In this document: in pieces, positions 57,290-64,000 of the stretch
Position numbering within the stretch: position 1 is the stretch's first letter
Layout of the letters: the number at the start of each line of letters is the position of its first letter
Assembly (NCBI RefSeq): GCF_003003055.1
Contig: NZ_PVTV01000002.1
Span: 27,913 to 91,912 of the forward strand
Direction of reading: 5' to 3'
Origin: Jezberella montanilacus
GTDB taxonomy: Bacteria; Pseudomonadota; Gammaproteobacteria; Burkholderiales; Burkholderiaceae_B
DNA: 64,000 nt
Notes under the pieces: generated by a model
What the model was told of the DNA's origin: nothing
Seen by the model: only the letters and a program-made list of their open reading frames with translations
Database searches by the model: none
Position numbers and translations under genes: made by a program

Positions 57290-58341
57290 ACAGCATGCTC
57301 ATGAGTGATGTGCGGCATCCGTTAGCGCCTGACTGGGTGCAGGCGATCGTGCGTGAACAATACGGACTTGTTGCGTCAGTCGAACTGTTGCCAGGTGAGC
57401 GAGATAGCAACTACCGTCTGGAAGTCCAATCGACTGGTGAGTGTTTGGTGCTCAAGGTTTCTCATCCTGCCGAAACGCCCTTGATCGCAGACTTTCAAAC
57501 ACAAGCGTTGTTACACATCGCACGTACGGCGCCGGATAGTATCGTACCGCGGGTGATTCTCACTGTTCAAGGTGAGGCATCAGCTTTGTGCGAGACTGCG
57601 ACTGGTGTCAAACGCGTCGTCAGGCTTTTTACTTATCTTTCTGGCAAACCATTGCCTGGGGCAGCTCGTTCAACGGCTCAGCGTATTCATCTGGCACAGA
57701 AACTTGCGCAAATCGATTTCGCACTGAGTACCTTCTGGCATCCTGCTTGTTCGCTGGAGCTACCTTGGGATCTGCAACGTGCTGACAGCGTGCGCAGTCT
57801 GCTGGTGCACGTCAAAGACCCTGCCCGTCGTGCAATGGCTGAAGAGGTGTTGGATTATTTCGAACTACATACTCAGCCAGCCCTGGCTCACTTGCGTAAG
57901 CAACCGATTCACAATGACTTGAATAGTCATAATGTCCTGGTCGATGAACACGACAACGATCGGATCAGCGGGATCTTAGATTTCGGCGATATGGTGTATG
58001 CGCCGTTAATCAACGACCTAGCGGTTGCTTGCGCCTACCAGTTACGCGAGTCATTTGATGACCCTGCCATCCACCCTTTGGCTGAGATCATTCCCTTTGT
58101 GTCGTCTTACCACGTCGCCTTAATACTCACCGAGGCGGAGGTTGAACTGTTGTTCAGTTTAATTTTGACTAGACTAACGATGATCGTGGCAATCAGCGGC
58201 TGGCGAGCAGAGCTTGAGCCCGAGAATGCCGATTATTTGTTGCGTAATAATGGCTTGTCATGGCTTCGGTTAGCCGCCTGTACCCGTCTGAGCTATGCAG
58301 AGGCTACAGTCATGTTGCGGCAGGCTTGCTCCTTCGATTGA
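57286..58341 (+). CDS. APH-fold kinase, hydroxylysine kinase-like
   Basis: Phosphotransferase of 351 residues in the aminoglycoside phosphotransferase/homoserine kinase-like fold. The catalytic loop HNDLNSHNVL (H209, D211, N216) and the metal motif DFGD (D232) are intact. The closest recognisable type is the kinase that precedes AGXT2L-like phospho-lyases (hydroxylysine kinase, AGPHD1). The next gene encodes exactly such an enzyme, so phosphorylation of a hydroxyl on an amine substrate is likely. Antibiotic resistance is improbable in this context. Confidence 0.82.
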   Translation: MNSMLMSDVRHPLAPDWVQAIVREQYGLVASVELLPGERDSNYRLEVQSTGECLVLKVSHPAETPLIADFQTQALLHIARTAPDSIVPRVILTVQGEASALCETATGVKRVVRLFTYLSGKPLPGAARSTAQRIHLAQKLAQIDFALSTFWHPACSLELPWDLQRADSVRSLLVHVKDPARRAMAEEVLDYFELHTQPALAHLRKQPIHNDLNSHNVLVDEHDNDRISGILDFGDMVYAPLINDLAVACAYQLRESFDDPAIHPLAEIIPFVSSYHVALILTEAEVELLFSLILTRLTMIVAISGWRAELEPENADYLLRNNGLSWLRLAACTRLSYAEATVMLRQACSFD

Positions 58342-58352
58342 CGAGGTTTTTT

Positions 58353-59639
58353 TTGACAATAGATTCCATCCCGACGCAAGAACTCATGCAACGCAGAGCG
58401 CGCTTGCTTGGCCCAGCCTATCGTCTTTTTTACGAGTCACCCTTACACGTCACCCGTGGAGAAGGAGCCTGGCTGATTGACGGGAAGGGTAAGCGCTATT
58501 TAGATGCTTACAACAACGTTGCTTGCGTTGGCCACTCACATCCTGCCGTTGTCGAAGCACTTGCCAAACAGGCAGGAGTGCTCAATACGCATACGCGCTA
58601 CCTTCATACTGGCATCCTTGATTACGCGGAACGTTTGCTGGCCACGATGCCACCTGAGCTTGCCCACGCCATGTTCACCTGCACGGGTAGTGAAGCAAAT
58701 GATTTGGCTCTGCGAGTCGCTCGTGCTCATACCGGCGCTGAGGGTTTAATCATTACGAATTTTGCTTATCACGGCGTCACGGCTTCGCTTGCTGAGGCCT
58801 CACCTTCACTGGGTAAATATGTGAAACTCGGGCATACGGTTCGCACCGTACCAGCCCCAGATACCCTGCGAATCGCGCCCGAACGACTCAGTAACTATTT
58901 CGCTGACAGCGTGCGTCACGCAATCAGCGATCTGCAGGCGGTTGGCATTAAGCCTGCCGCTTTGTTAGTCGACACCGTATTTTCAAGCGATGGGGTCTAC
59001 ACTGATCCGCCAGGCTTTCTTGCTCAGGCTGTTGAGGTGATCCGTCAGGCCGGTGGCGTGTTTATTGCGGATGAGGTGCAGGCAGGGCTTGGGCGCACTG
59101 GCGACTCGCTGTGGGGGTTTGCCCGCCATCAACTCGTACCGGATATTGTTACCATGGGCAAGCCCTTAGGCAATGGTCATCCCTTAGCCGGCATAGCAGT
59201 CAAACCTGAAGTACTGGCCGCGTTTGGGCAGCAATGCCGCTATTTCAATACCTTTGGCGGAAACCCCGTTTCAATGGCCGTTGGCATGGCAGTCCTGGAC
59301 GTTCTGGATAACGAGCAATTGATGGCTAACGCAAAAAAAGTCGGTGACTATTTGCGGATGGAACTCAACAAATTACAAGCGCGACATCAGTTGATTGCAG
59401 CGGTGCGCGGGGCAGGGCTTTTTATTGGCGTTGAACTGGTCAGTAACCTCGATACGCTTACCCAAGCCACCGCGGTCGCCGCGCGGGTGGTCAATCAAAT
59501 GCGGGATAGGCAGGTGCTACTGGGTACCAGCGGCGAACACGCGAACATTCTGAAAATTCGACCGCCTCTGGTATTTTCAAAAGAAAACGCAGACCAACTC
59601 GTGCACGCGCTTGATTGTGTGTTGGCCACTCACTCGTGA
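58353..59639 (+). CDS. Class III PLP enzyme, AGXT2L-like phospho-lyase or aminotransferase
   Basis: PLP enzyme of 428 residues from TTG 58353 (GAGG upstream; ATG 58386 is the alternative). Upstream in-frame codons overlap the kinase gene and lack family similarity. PLP Lys is K270 in VTMGKPLGNGHP and the pyridine-binding Asp is D240 in IADEVQAG. The segments LNTHTRYLH and TMGKPLGNGHP are characteristic of ethanolamine-phosphate and phosphohydroxylysine phospho-lyases rather than ordinary aminotransferases. Expected products are an aldehyde, ammonia and phosphate. Last gene of the operon. Confidence 0.85.
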   Translation: MTIDSIPTQELMQRRARLLGPAYRLFYESPLHVTRGEGAWLIDGKGKRYLDAYNNVACVGHSHPAVVEALAKQAGVLNTHTRYLHTGILDYAERLLATMPPELAHAMFTCTGSEANDLALRVARAHTGAEGLIITNFAYHGVTASLAEASPSLGKYVKLGHTVRTVPAPDTLRIAPERLSNYFADSVRHAISDLQAVGIKPAALLVDTVFSSDGVYTDPPGFLAQAVEVIRQAGGVFIADEVQAGLGRTGDSLWGFARHQLVPDIVTMGKPLGNGHPLAGIAVKPEVLAAFGQQCRYFNTFGGNPVSMAVGMAVLDVLDNEQLMANAKKVGDYLRMELNKLQARHQLIAAVRGAGLFIGVELVSNLDTLTQATAVAARVVNQMRDRQVLLGTSGEHANILKIRPPLVFSKENADQLVHALDCVLATHS

Positions 59640-59642
59640 TTC

Positions 59643-60623
59643 CTATTCCTTGGTCGAAATCCCTGCCTTTTTAATGACGTCGCCCCAGCGGGCATAGTCT
59701 TTTTGCATGAAGTTTGCGAAGTCTTCCGGGCTGCCATCCATCACGATTGCTCCGTTGTCTTCGAGCTTGCTTCGCAACGCGGGATCAGAAAGCGTTTTGT
59801 TCATCGCCTTGTTTAGAATTGTGATCACCGTTGACGGCGTACCTGCAGGTGCCATCAAACCGTACCAAACTGACGTGACCATTCTGGGGTAGCCGAGTTC
59901 GGTAAATGTCGGTAGATCTGGCAACTGACTATTGCGTTTAAGGCTGACTGCAGCAATGGCGCGAAGCTTGCCGCTTTTGATCTGCGGCATCAAGGATGGG
60001 ATGCCGTCAAACATCATGTCGACTTGCCCGCTTGCCACATCGACCACTGCAGGTGCCGAGCCTTTATAAGGAACATGCACAAGCTTGCTGCCAGTTTCGA
60101 TGTTAAAGAGCTCACCAGACATGTGCGGTGCGCTGCCAGTGCCCGCAGACGCGAAACTTAAGGATCTGGTTTTGGCTAGCTTAACCAGATCGTCAACCGT
60201 TTTTACTGGCAACGAGGCATTGACGGCAAGAATAATCGGAAACTCAGCCAAGCCGCCGACAGACACTAAATCTTTGAAGGTCGAATAGGGCAGGTTGTCA
60301 TAAAAGTAAGGCCCAATCCCGTGTGTCGAAATGCCCGCCTGCAACAAGGTGTAACCATCGGCTGGCGAGCGAGCTACAGCTGCGGCAGCGATGGTTCCGT
60401 TGGCGCCAGCCTTGTTTTCAATAATGATGCTGGTGCCTAAGGCTTTGCTGAAACCCTCTGACATGCTTCTAGCGACGAAGTCAGAAGCCCCGCCTGGCGG
60501 GACAGTCACCACTAATCTGATGGGCTTATCAGGGAATTTATCCTCTGCCCCACACAACTGAGTAAATCCAAGCGTTGCGTTCAAAACAAATAACAACAGC
60601 AGGCGGAGGTTTTTTTTCATCAT
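59643..60623 (-). CDS. Bug/TctC-family periplasmic substrate-binding protein
   Basis: Protein of 326 residues from ATG 60623 with a Sec signal peptide. Bug-family motifs are FPDKPIRLVVTVPPGGASDFVAR and IIENKAGANGTIAA. These receptors bind carboxylates for TctAB permeases or act as sensors; no TctAB genes are in the window, so it is an orphan. It lies 20 bases downstream of the deacetylase-fold gene and is probably co-transcribed with it. Confidence 0.9.
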   Translation of the reverse strand: MMKKNLRLLLLFVLNATLGFTQLCGAEDKFPDKPIRLVVTVPPGGASDFVARSMSEGFSKALGTSIIIENKAGANGTIAAAAVARSPADGYTLLQAGISTHGIGPYFYDNLPYSTFKDLVSVGGLAEFPIILAVNASLPVKTVDDLVKLAKTRSLSFASAGTGSAPHMSGELFNIETGSKLVHVPYKGSAPAVVDVASGQVDMMFDGIPSLMPQIKSGKLRAIAAVSLKRNSQLPDLPTFTELGYPRMVTSVWYGLMAPAGTPSTVITILNKAMNKTLSDPALRSKLEDNGAIVMDGSPEDFANFMQKDYARWGDVIKKAGISTKE

Positions 60624-60643
60624 CAACTCAAAAAATTGTTCAC

Positions 60644-61555
60644 TCAGACAGGGCTGTAAGCAATATCCCTGCCAGGCACGACGCCGGGAGGCAAGCTTTC
60701 GATATATTGGCAAATGCCACCAGGCGTTGTCAGCCACAGCTCATCGCGGTGTTGCATGATGTGTTCGATCACGCGTCTGAATTGCCTTAAACGGTAAGGC
60801 TGGCCAAGAATGAAACTATGTAAAACGATAGGCATGACCAGAGGTCTGCGACGAGACTCTTCCAGCAACTCGTCAAATTGATCGATCAGATTTTGACAAT
60901 AGAGTTGTGAAGGCGTGCGGCGTGTCACTGCCTCAAGCGAGTCATTCAAATCATGTTGATAAGGCACCGACAAAATGGGCCCGTGCTTGGTTCTGAACCA
61001 GACTGGCTGATCATCTAGTGACCAGTCCATCATGTAACGATAACCAGCTTGTTTCAACAGATCGAGTGAGTCAGTTGTCTGGGAAATATAAGGGGCTAAC
61101 CATCCCAGCGGTAGCTTGCCTTCGTGACGCAGGATCGCTGCGGTCGCCTCGCCAATGCAGGCCTTCTCTTGCTCATAGCTCATGTCGATTTGACGTTCAG
61201 CGTTGGTTCGGCCGTGACCGACGATTTCGTCACCACGGTCACTGAATGCTTTGATCATCTCAGGGCAATAGTCATACAGCTCGGTATTGATCAGCAGAGC
61301 GTAGGGAAACTGATACGCCTCGGCCAACTCAAGCAGACGCCAGGCACCCACGCGATTGCCATAATCGCGCCAGGCAAAGCTGCGAGTATTTGGTTGTGGG
61401 GCGGGCCCCCCGTAGTCATTGCCTAAGCCCTCTCCGAACGCAAAGTGTTCAACGTTCAGACTAAAGTGCACCGCCAGCCGCTTGCCGTCAGGCCAACTGT
61501 AATCAGGGCGAGTAGGGATAGGGCTGTAATCGTAACGATGATGTGTTTTCAGCAT
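60644..61555 (-). CDS. Polysaccharide deacetylase-fold hydrolase (copy 2)
   Basis: Paralogue of the protein at 36307-37209, 303 residues from ATG 61555; the extension to 61639 is hydrophobic but has no matching region in the paralogue. Motifs are NVEHF (34-38) and GHGRTN (113-118), again without the standard metal-binding His pair. Shared blocks include YGNRVGAWR and LINTELYDYCPE. Probably a cytoplasmic amide or ureide hydrolase related to PuuE allantoinase. Operon with the Bug receptor gene. Confidence 0.8.
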   Translation of the reverse strand: MLKTHHRYDYSPIPTRPDYSWPDGKRLAVHFSLNVEHFAFGEGLGNDYGGPAPQPNTRSFAWRDYGNRVGAWRLLELAEAYQFPYALLINTELYDYCPEMIKAFSDRGDEIVGHGRTNAERQIDMSYEQEKACIGEATAAILRHEGKLPLGWLAPYISQTTDSLDLLKQAGYRYMMDWSLDDQPVWFRTKHGPILSVPYQHDLNDSLEAVTRRTPSQLYCQNLIDQFDELLEESRRRPLVMPIVLHSFILGQPYRLRQFRRVIEHIMQHRDELWLTTPGGICQYIESLPPGVVPGRDIAYSPV

Positions 61556-61653
61556 GATGAACGCCAGTGACGATGAAAAGAGTAAGAATAAAGAGTATTG
61601 TGCTGAGTCCAGAATAATGCTTACCTCACTCAGACTCAAGCCCGCCCATCAAA

Positions 61654-62556
61654 ATGAAGATACGTCTAGCAGAAAATTTTCGTGCAGTGTTCTATGCCCC
61701 GTTCTACGCAACGGTTGCCCTGGGCTTTCACCGTGACGAAGGGGTTGACATCACGCTGGTGGACTCGCCGTCGCCGGGCGCGGGGATTGCGGAACTGGCA
61801 GCGGGAAACATCGACTGCATGTGGGGTGGCCCATTGCGAGTGATCAAAGAGCGTGATCAAGCACCCAAAACTGAAAGCTCGATTGTAGCCTTCTGCGAAG
61901 TCGCTGCTAAAGATCCATTCTTTTTAGTGGGCAGCCCATTGTTGCAGCCGTTTGCTTTAGAGGATTTAGCGAGCCTTCGCTTGGGCGTGGTGTCAGAAGT
62001 ACCCACACCCTGGCTCTGCCTTGAGCAAGACTTGAGGGATTTGCAGATTGATCCAGCCGGGATAGCAAAAACCTTAAATAAAACGATGGCGGACAATGCG
62101 CTTGGTTTAACTCAATGCACGCTGGACGTGGCGCAGCTCTTTGAACCCTATGTTTCGCAATTAGAGTTAGCTGGTGAGGCAGTGGTCCTGCGCGCAGCAA
62201 GCGATCGGGGCTTTACCGCCTATACGACTTTTATTTCAAGCTACGCTAATCTTGCTCGACACTCAGCGGCCTTTGAAGCAATGATCCGCGCTGTTGAAAA
62301 GTTCAATCCTTGGCTCGCCGAGCACGGTCACAAAGAGCTTGCCCGGGTCGTTCAGCCGTTTTACCCAGCGCTGCCTCGACAGACCTTAGAACGAGCGATG
62401 CAGCGCTACGAACAGGCTGAACTGTGGACTTGTCGGCGAGCGATCTCACGGCAAGGTTTCGATCGGCTGGTTTTAAGCATGCAGCAGTCAGGTTTTGTGA
62501 AATCATCACCAAGCTACGAAGACTGTGTTGCCCCGTGCTCTTATGAGAGTGATTAG
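61654..62556 (+). CDS. NMT1/THI5-like substrate-binding-fold protein without signal peptide
   Basis: Protein of 300 residues with the NMT1/THI5-like fold. Opening residues ENFRAVFYAPFYATVALGFHRDEGVDITLVD match the family pattern in which a binding protein starts at its first strand, and AAGNIDCMWGGPLRVI corresponds to the ligand-cleft loop. No signal peptide or lipobox precedes it, so it appears cytoplasmic. No ABC permease is nearby. A sensor, carrier or enzyme role is possible. It is divergent from the deacetylase-fold gene across 98 bases with no recognised motif. Confidence 0.7.
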   Translation: MKIRLAENFRAVFYAPFYATVALGFHRDEGVDITLVDSPSPGAGIAELAAGNIDCMWGGPLRVIKERDQAPKTESSIVAFCEVAAKDPFFLVGSPLLQPFALEDLASLRLGVVSEVPTPWLCLEQDLRDLQIDPAGIAKTLNKTMADNALGLTQCTLDVAQLFEPYVSQLELAGEAVVLRAASDRGFTAYTTFISSYANLARHSAAFEAMIRAVEKFNPWLAEHGHKELARVVQPFYPALPRQTLERAMQRYEQAELWTCRRAISRQGFDRLVLSMQQSGFVKSSPSYEDCVAPCSYESD

Positions 62557-62563
62557 CCGGGGG

Positions 62564-63445
62564 TTAAGACGTTTTCATAATTTCAGCGCTCAGCGCGCGG
62601 GGGTCTCTTTCGAGCCAACGGCCCGCTTCGACTGTTGCAATGAAATCTGCGACATCACGATTGAAGCGATCAGGTTCTTCGAGATTGAGGGTATGCCCGG
62701 TTTTAGGCACCACGATCAGACCACTCGCGGGGATCATTTTCTTCATAAAAATCCCCGGCTGCAGGCAATGATCATCTTCATCGCCCACCATGATCAAAGT
62801 CGGTACCGTTAGCTTTTTAAGTTCGGCCTCGAGATCGTAAATGGAGGGCCGCTCAGCCTGTACCCCGCGCATGGTGTTGGCACAACCCACACTGTCGTGC
62901 TCGCCGAGCTGAGTCACAAATTCGAGCCAGCCACGTGGGTCTTTATTTTGAAACTGAACCCTCGAGGCGCCCAGCGCATAGGTTTGAGCAAAGGCTTTGC
63001 TGCCTATCGTTTCGAATTGCTTGGCGACTTCACGTGACAAGCTTCTGAAGTGCTCTTCGCTTTGTTTTTCTGCCCCGTAACCCGCACCAGCCACAGTTAA
63101 AGAAAGCGCGCGCTCGGGTGCGATCAAGCCAAAGTGCAAAGTCGCAAAGCCGCCCATCGAGAGACCGACGATATGTGCGCGATCAATATTGGCTGCATCT
63201 AGTACCGCCAGAATATCTAACGCGGCTTGGCGCTGAGAATAAGCGCTGACCGCGTTAGGCACGTCAGATGGAGTAAAGCCACGCGCAGAGTAGGTAATGC
63301 AACGGTGCCTTCGGGAGAAATAACGCATCTGCGACTCCCAGCTACGCCAGTCACCAGCGAACTCATGCACGAAAACAATCGGTGTCCCGCTACCAGCCTC
63401 TTCGTAATGCAAACGTATGTTGTCTGTGGTGAGTGCCCAGCTCAT
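62564..63445 (-). CDS. Alpha/beta hydrolase (copy 2)
   Basis: Protein of 293 residues, closely similar over its full length to the hydrolase at 20400-21263. Nucleophile S97 lies in GLSMGG, the acid in the GDEDDHCL region, and the His in GHTLNLEEP. The oxyanion segment is VHEFAGDW. It is convergent with the NMT1-like gene, seven bases apart. The two copies likely act on related esters or amides taken up by the neighbouring transporters. Confidence 0.85.
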   Translation of the reverse strand: MSWALTTDNIRLHYEEAGSGTPIVFVHEFAGDWRSWESQMRYFSRRHRCITYSARGFTPSDVPNAVSAYSQRQAALDILAVLDAANIDRAHIVGLSMGGFATLHFGLIAPERALSLTVAGAGYGAEKQSEEHFRSLSREVAKQFETIGSKAFAQTYALGASRVQFQNKDPRGWLEFVTQLGEHDSVGCANTMRGVQAERPSIYDLEAELKKLTVPTLIMVGDEDDHCLQPGIFMKKMIPASGLIVVPKTGHTLNLEEPDRFNRDVADFIATVEAGRWLERDPRALSAEIMKTS

Positions 63446-63580
63446 GGCGTGCCCTTTATTTGCAAAATTGAAAACAAGTGTAACGAGAGTATTGCCCTTG
63501 GAGCAAATGATCAGCTACCTTACCAAACAGAACGACAACTCGATAGTATTTGAGTCGTTTTATTTATTAACGGATTTGTG

Positions 63581-63898
63581 ATGGACATCAGAATGACTCC
63601 ACTAGAAACACGCTTTGACACAATACTGCCCACGCTTGTAACTAAAGTGGATCTCAAACAGGTTGAAATCAGACTTGCCAATCTTGAGACGAGATTTGAC
63701 ACAATCTTACCGACGCTAGCGACCAAAAAGGATCTCAATTACGCAACGGCTCAAATCATCAATCTTGAACACAAACTGACTGCGACGATCCATCGTGAAA
63801 TCAATTCATGCATTTGGAAAATGACTAGCTGGATAACTTTCGTGATGTGCGCTGGTTTTAGTGGAGTTTTTTACATTGCGAGATACGTTGCGCCGTGA
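63581..63898 (+). CDS. Small repeat-containing coiled-coil protein with C-terminal membrane anchor
   Basis: Protein of 105 residues (ATG 63581; GTG 63578 adds one residue). Two 27-residue repeats carry the shared block LETRFDTILPTL plus TK-x-DL. A helical stretch follows, and one hydrophobic segment near the C terminus (WITFVMCAGFSGVFYIARYV) is likely a tail anchor. The layout resembles DUF1640/CCDC90-like proteins. Function unknown. The 135 bases upstream contain no clear promoter. Confidence 0.65.
   Translation: MDIRMTPLETRFDTILPTLVTKVDLKQVEIRLANLETRFDTILPTLATKKDLNYATAQIINLEHKLTATIHREINSCIWKMTSWITFVMCAGFSGVFYIARYVAP
63602..63738 (+). repeat. Two imperfect direct repeats, period 81 bases
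   Basis: Copies at 63602-63657 and 63683-63738 share most bases and encode the repeated LETRFDTILPTL block. In-frame duplication within the small coiled-coil gene. Confidence 0.8.
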
Positions 63899-64000
63899 TT
63901 AAAAGCTAGGTCTACCTGGTTTAGCCGTCCAACGCGTGGATCGCAAGCTGGGGATCCATGTCTGGGCTAAGCCCTCAAGCCGCCCGTCTTGCGTTCACTG
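63899..64000. other. Window end without a recognised gene
   Basis: All six frames are stopped or too short. A small GGGCT-A-AGCCC palindrome lies near 63964-63974. Nothing else was recognised; a gene could begin beyond the window. Confidence 0.4.

Noticed and set aside
57286..58341. Aminoglycoside resistance phosphotransferase
   Set aside because: Only the fold is shared. The gene is embedded in a catabolic operon next to a phospho-lyase and resembles hydroxylysine or homoserine-type kinases.
63536..63575. Imperfect hairpin before the small repeat protein
   Set aside because: The AACGA and TCGTT arms pair only with a 3-base bulge and the element sits in the 5' region, so termination or regulation is not supportable.

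Overview
The window looks like a chromosomal segment of a betaproteobacterium, most likely Burkholderiales and perhaps Alcaligenaceae-like. This is inferred from the density of ABC, TRAP and Bug-type (TctC) uptake genes, the HyuA/HyuB and Liv combinations, the moderate G+C and the dense operons. No rRNA, tRNA, phage, insertion sequence or CRISPR array was seen. No gene-free stretch exceeds 300 bases.

Layout. 85-841: a HepT/MntA (HEPN/nucleotidyltransferase) toxin-antitoxin pair. 843-7733 (minus): a sugar-acid operon of an L-idonate/L-gulonate 5-dehydrogenase, a TRAP transporter, D-mannonate dehydratase and a UxuB-type reductase, preceded by a perfect FadR/GntR-type palindrome. 7871-11275: a GrdB-family reductase-like protein, a TauE-type exporter and a fused glycine-betaine-type binding protein/permease. 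11479-17547: a complete glycerol-type ABC importer (glpSTPQ, a DUF2160 protein, glpV) ending in a strong terminator. 17777-24182: small housekeeping and stress genes (lipoprotein, periplasmic binding-domain protein, FKBP, pirin, alpha/beta hydrolase, GST, DUF442 protein, Lrp regulator, thiol dioxygenase, peroxiredoxin).

24271-41750 holds an MFS gene and then two consecutive Liv-type ABC systems on the minus strand. The first is co-transcribed with hydantoinase/oxoprolinase subunits, an isochorismatase-fold protein that lacks the usual catalytic cysteine, and an FAD oxidoreductase. The second has permease and both ATPases fused into one 827-residue chain and is followed by a polysaccharide-deacetylase-fold hydrolase. 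A secreted MORN-repeat protein lies between the two.

41881-59639 (plus) holds a 2-oxoglutarate oxygenase and two consecutive dipeptide-type ABC importers. The first importer is followed by an amidase. The second is followed by a D-2-hydroxyacid dehydrogenase, an HDAC/acetylpolyamine-amidohydrolase-type enzyme, an APH-fold kinase and an AGXT2L-like PLP phospho-lyase. Sites matching sigma-54 promoters precede both the oxygenase and the first importer. 59643-63898 contains an orphan Bug binding protein, a second deacetylase-fold protein, an NMT1/THI5-like protein without a signal peptide, a second copy of the alpha/beta hydrolase, and a small repeat-containing membrane protein.

Taken together the window reads as a scavenging region for hydroxy acids, glycerol, and cyclic, acylated or peptide-like nitrogen compounds. 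The most interesting candidate is the 50208-59639 operon, whose import, deacylation, phosphorylation and phospho-elimination genes suggest catabolism of an N-acyl hydroxy-amine. That pathway is inferred from gene content, not demonstrated.
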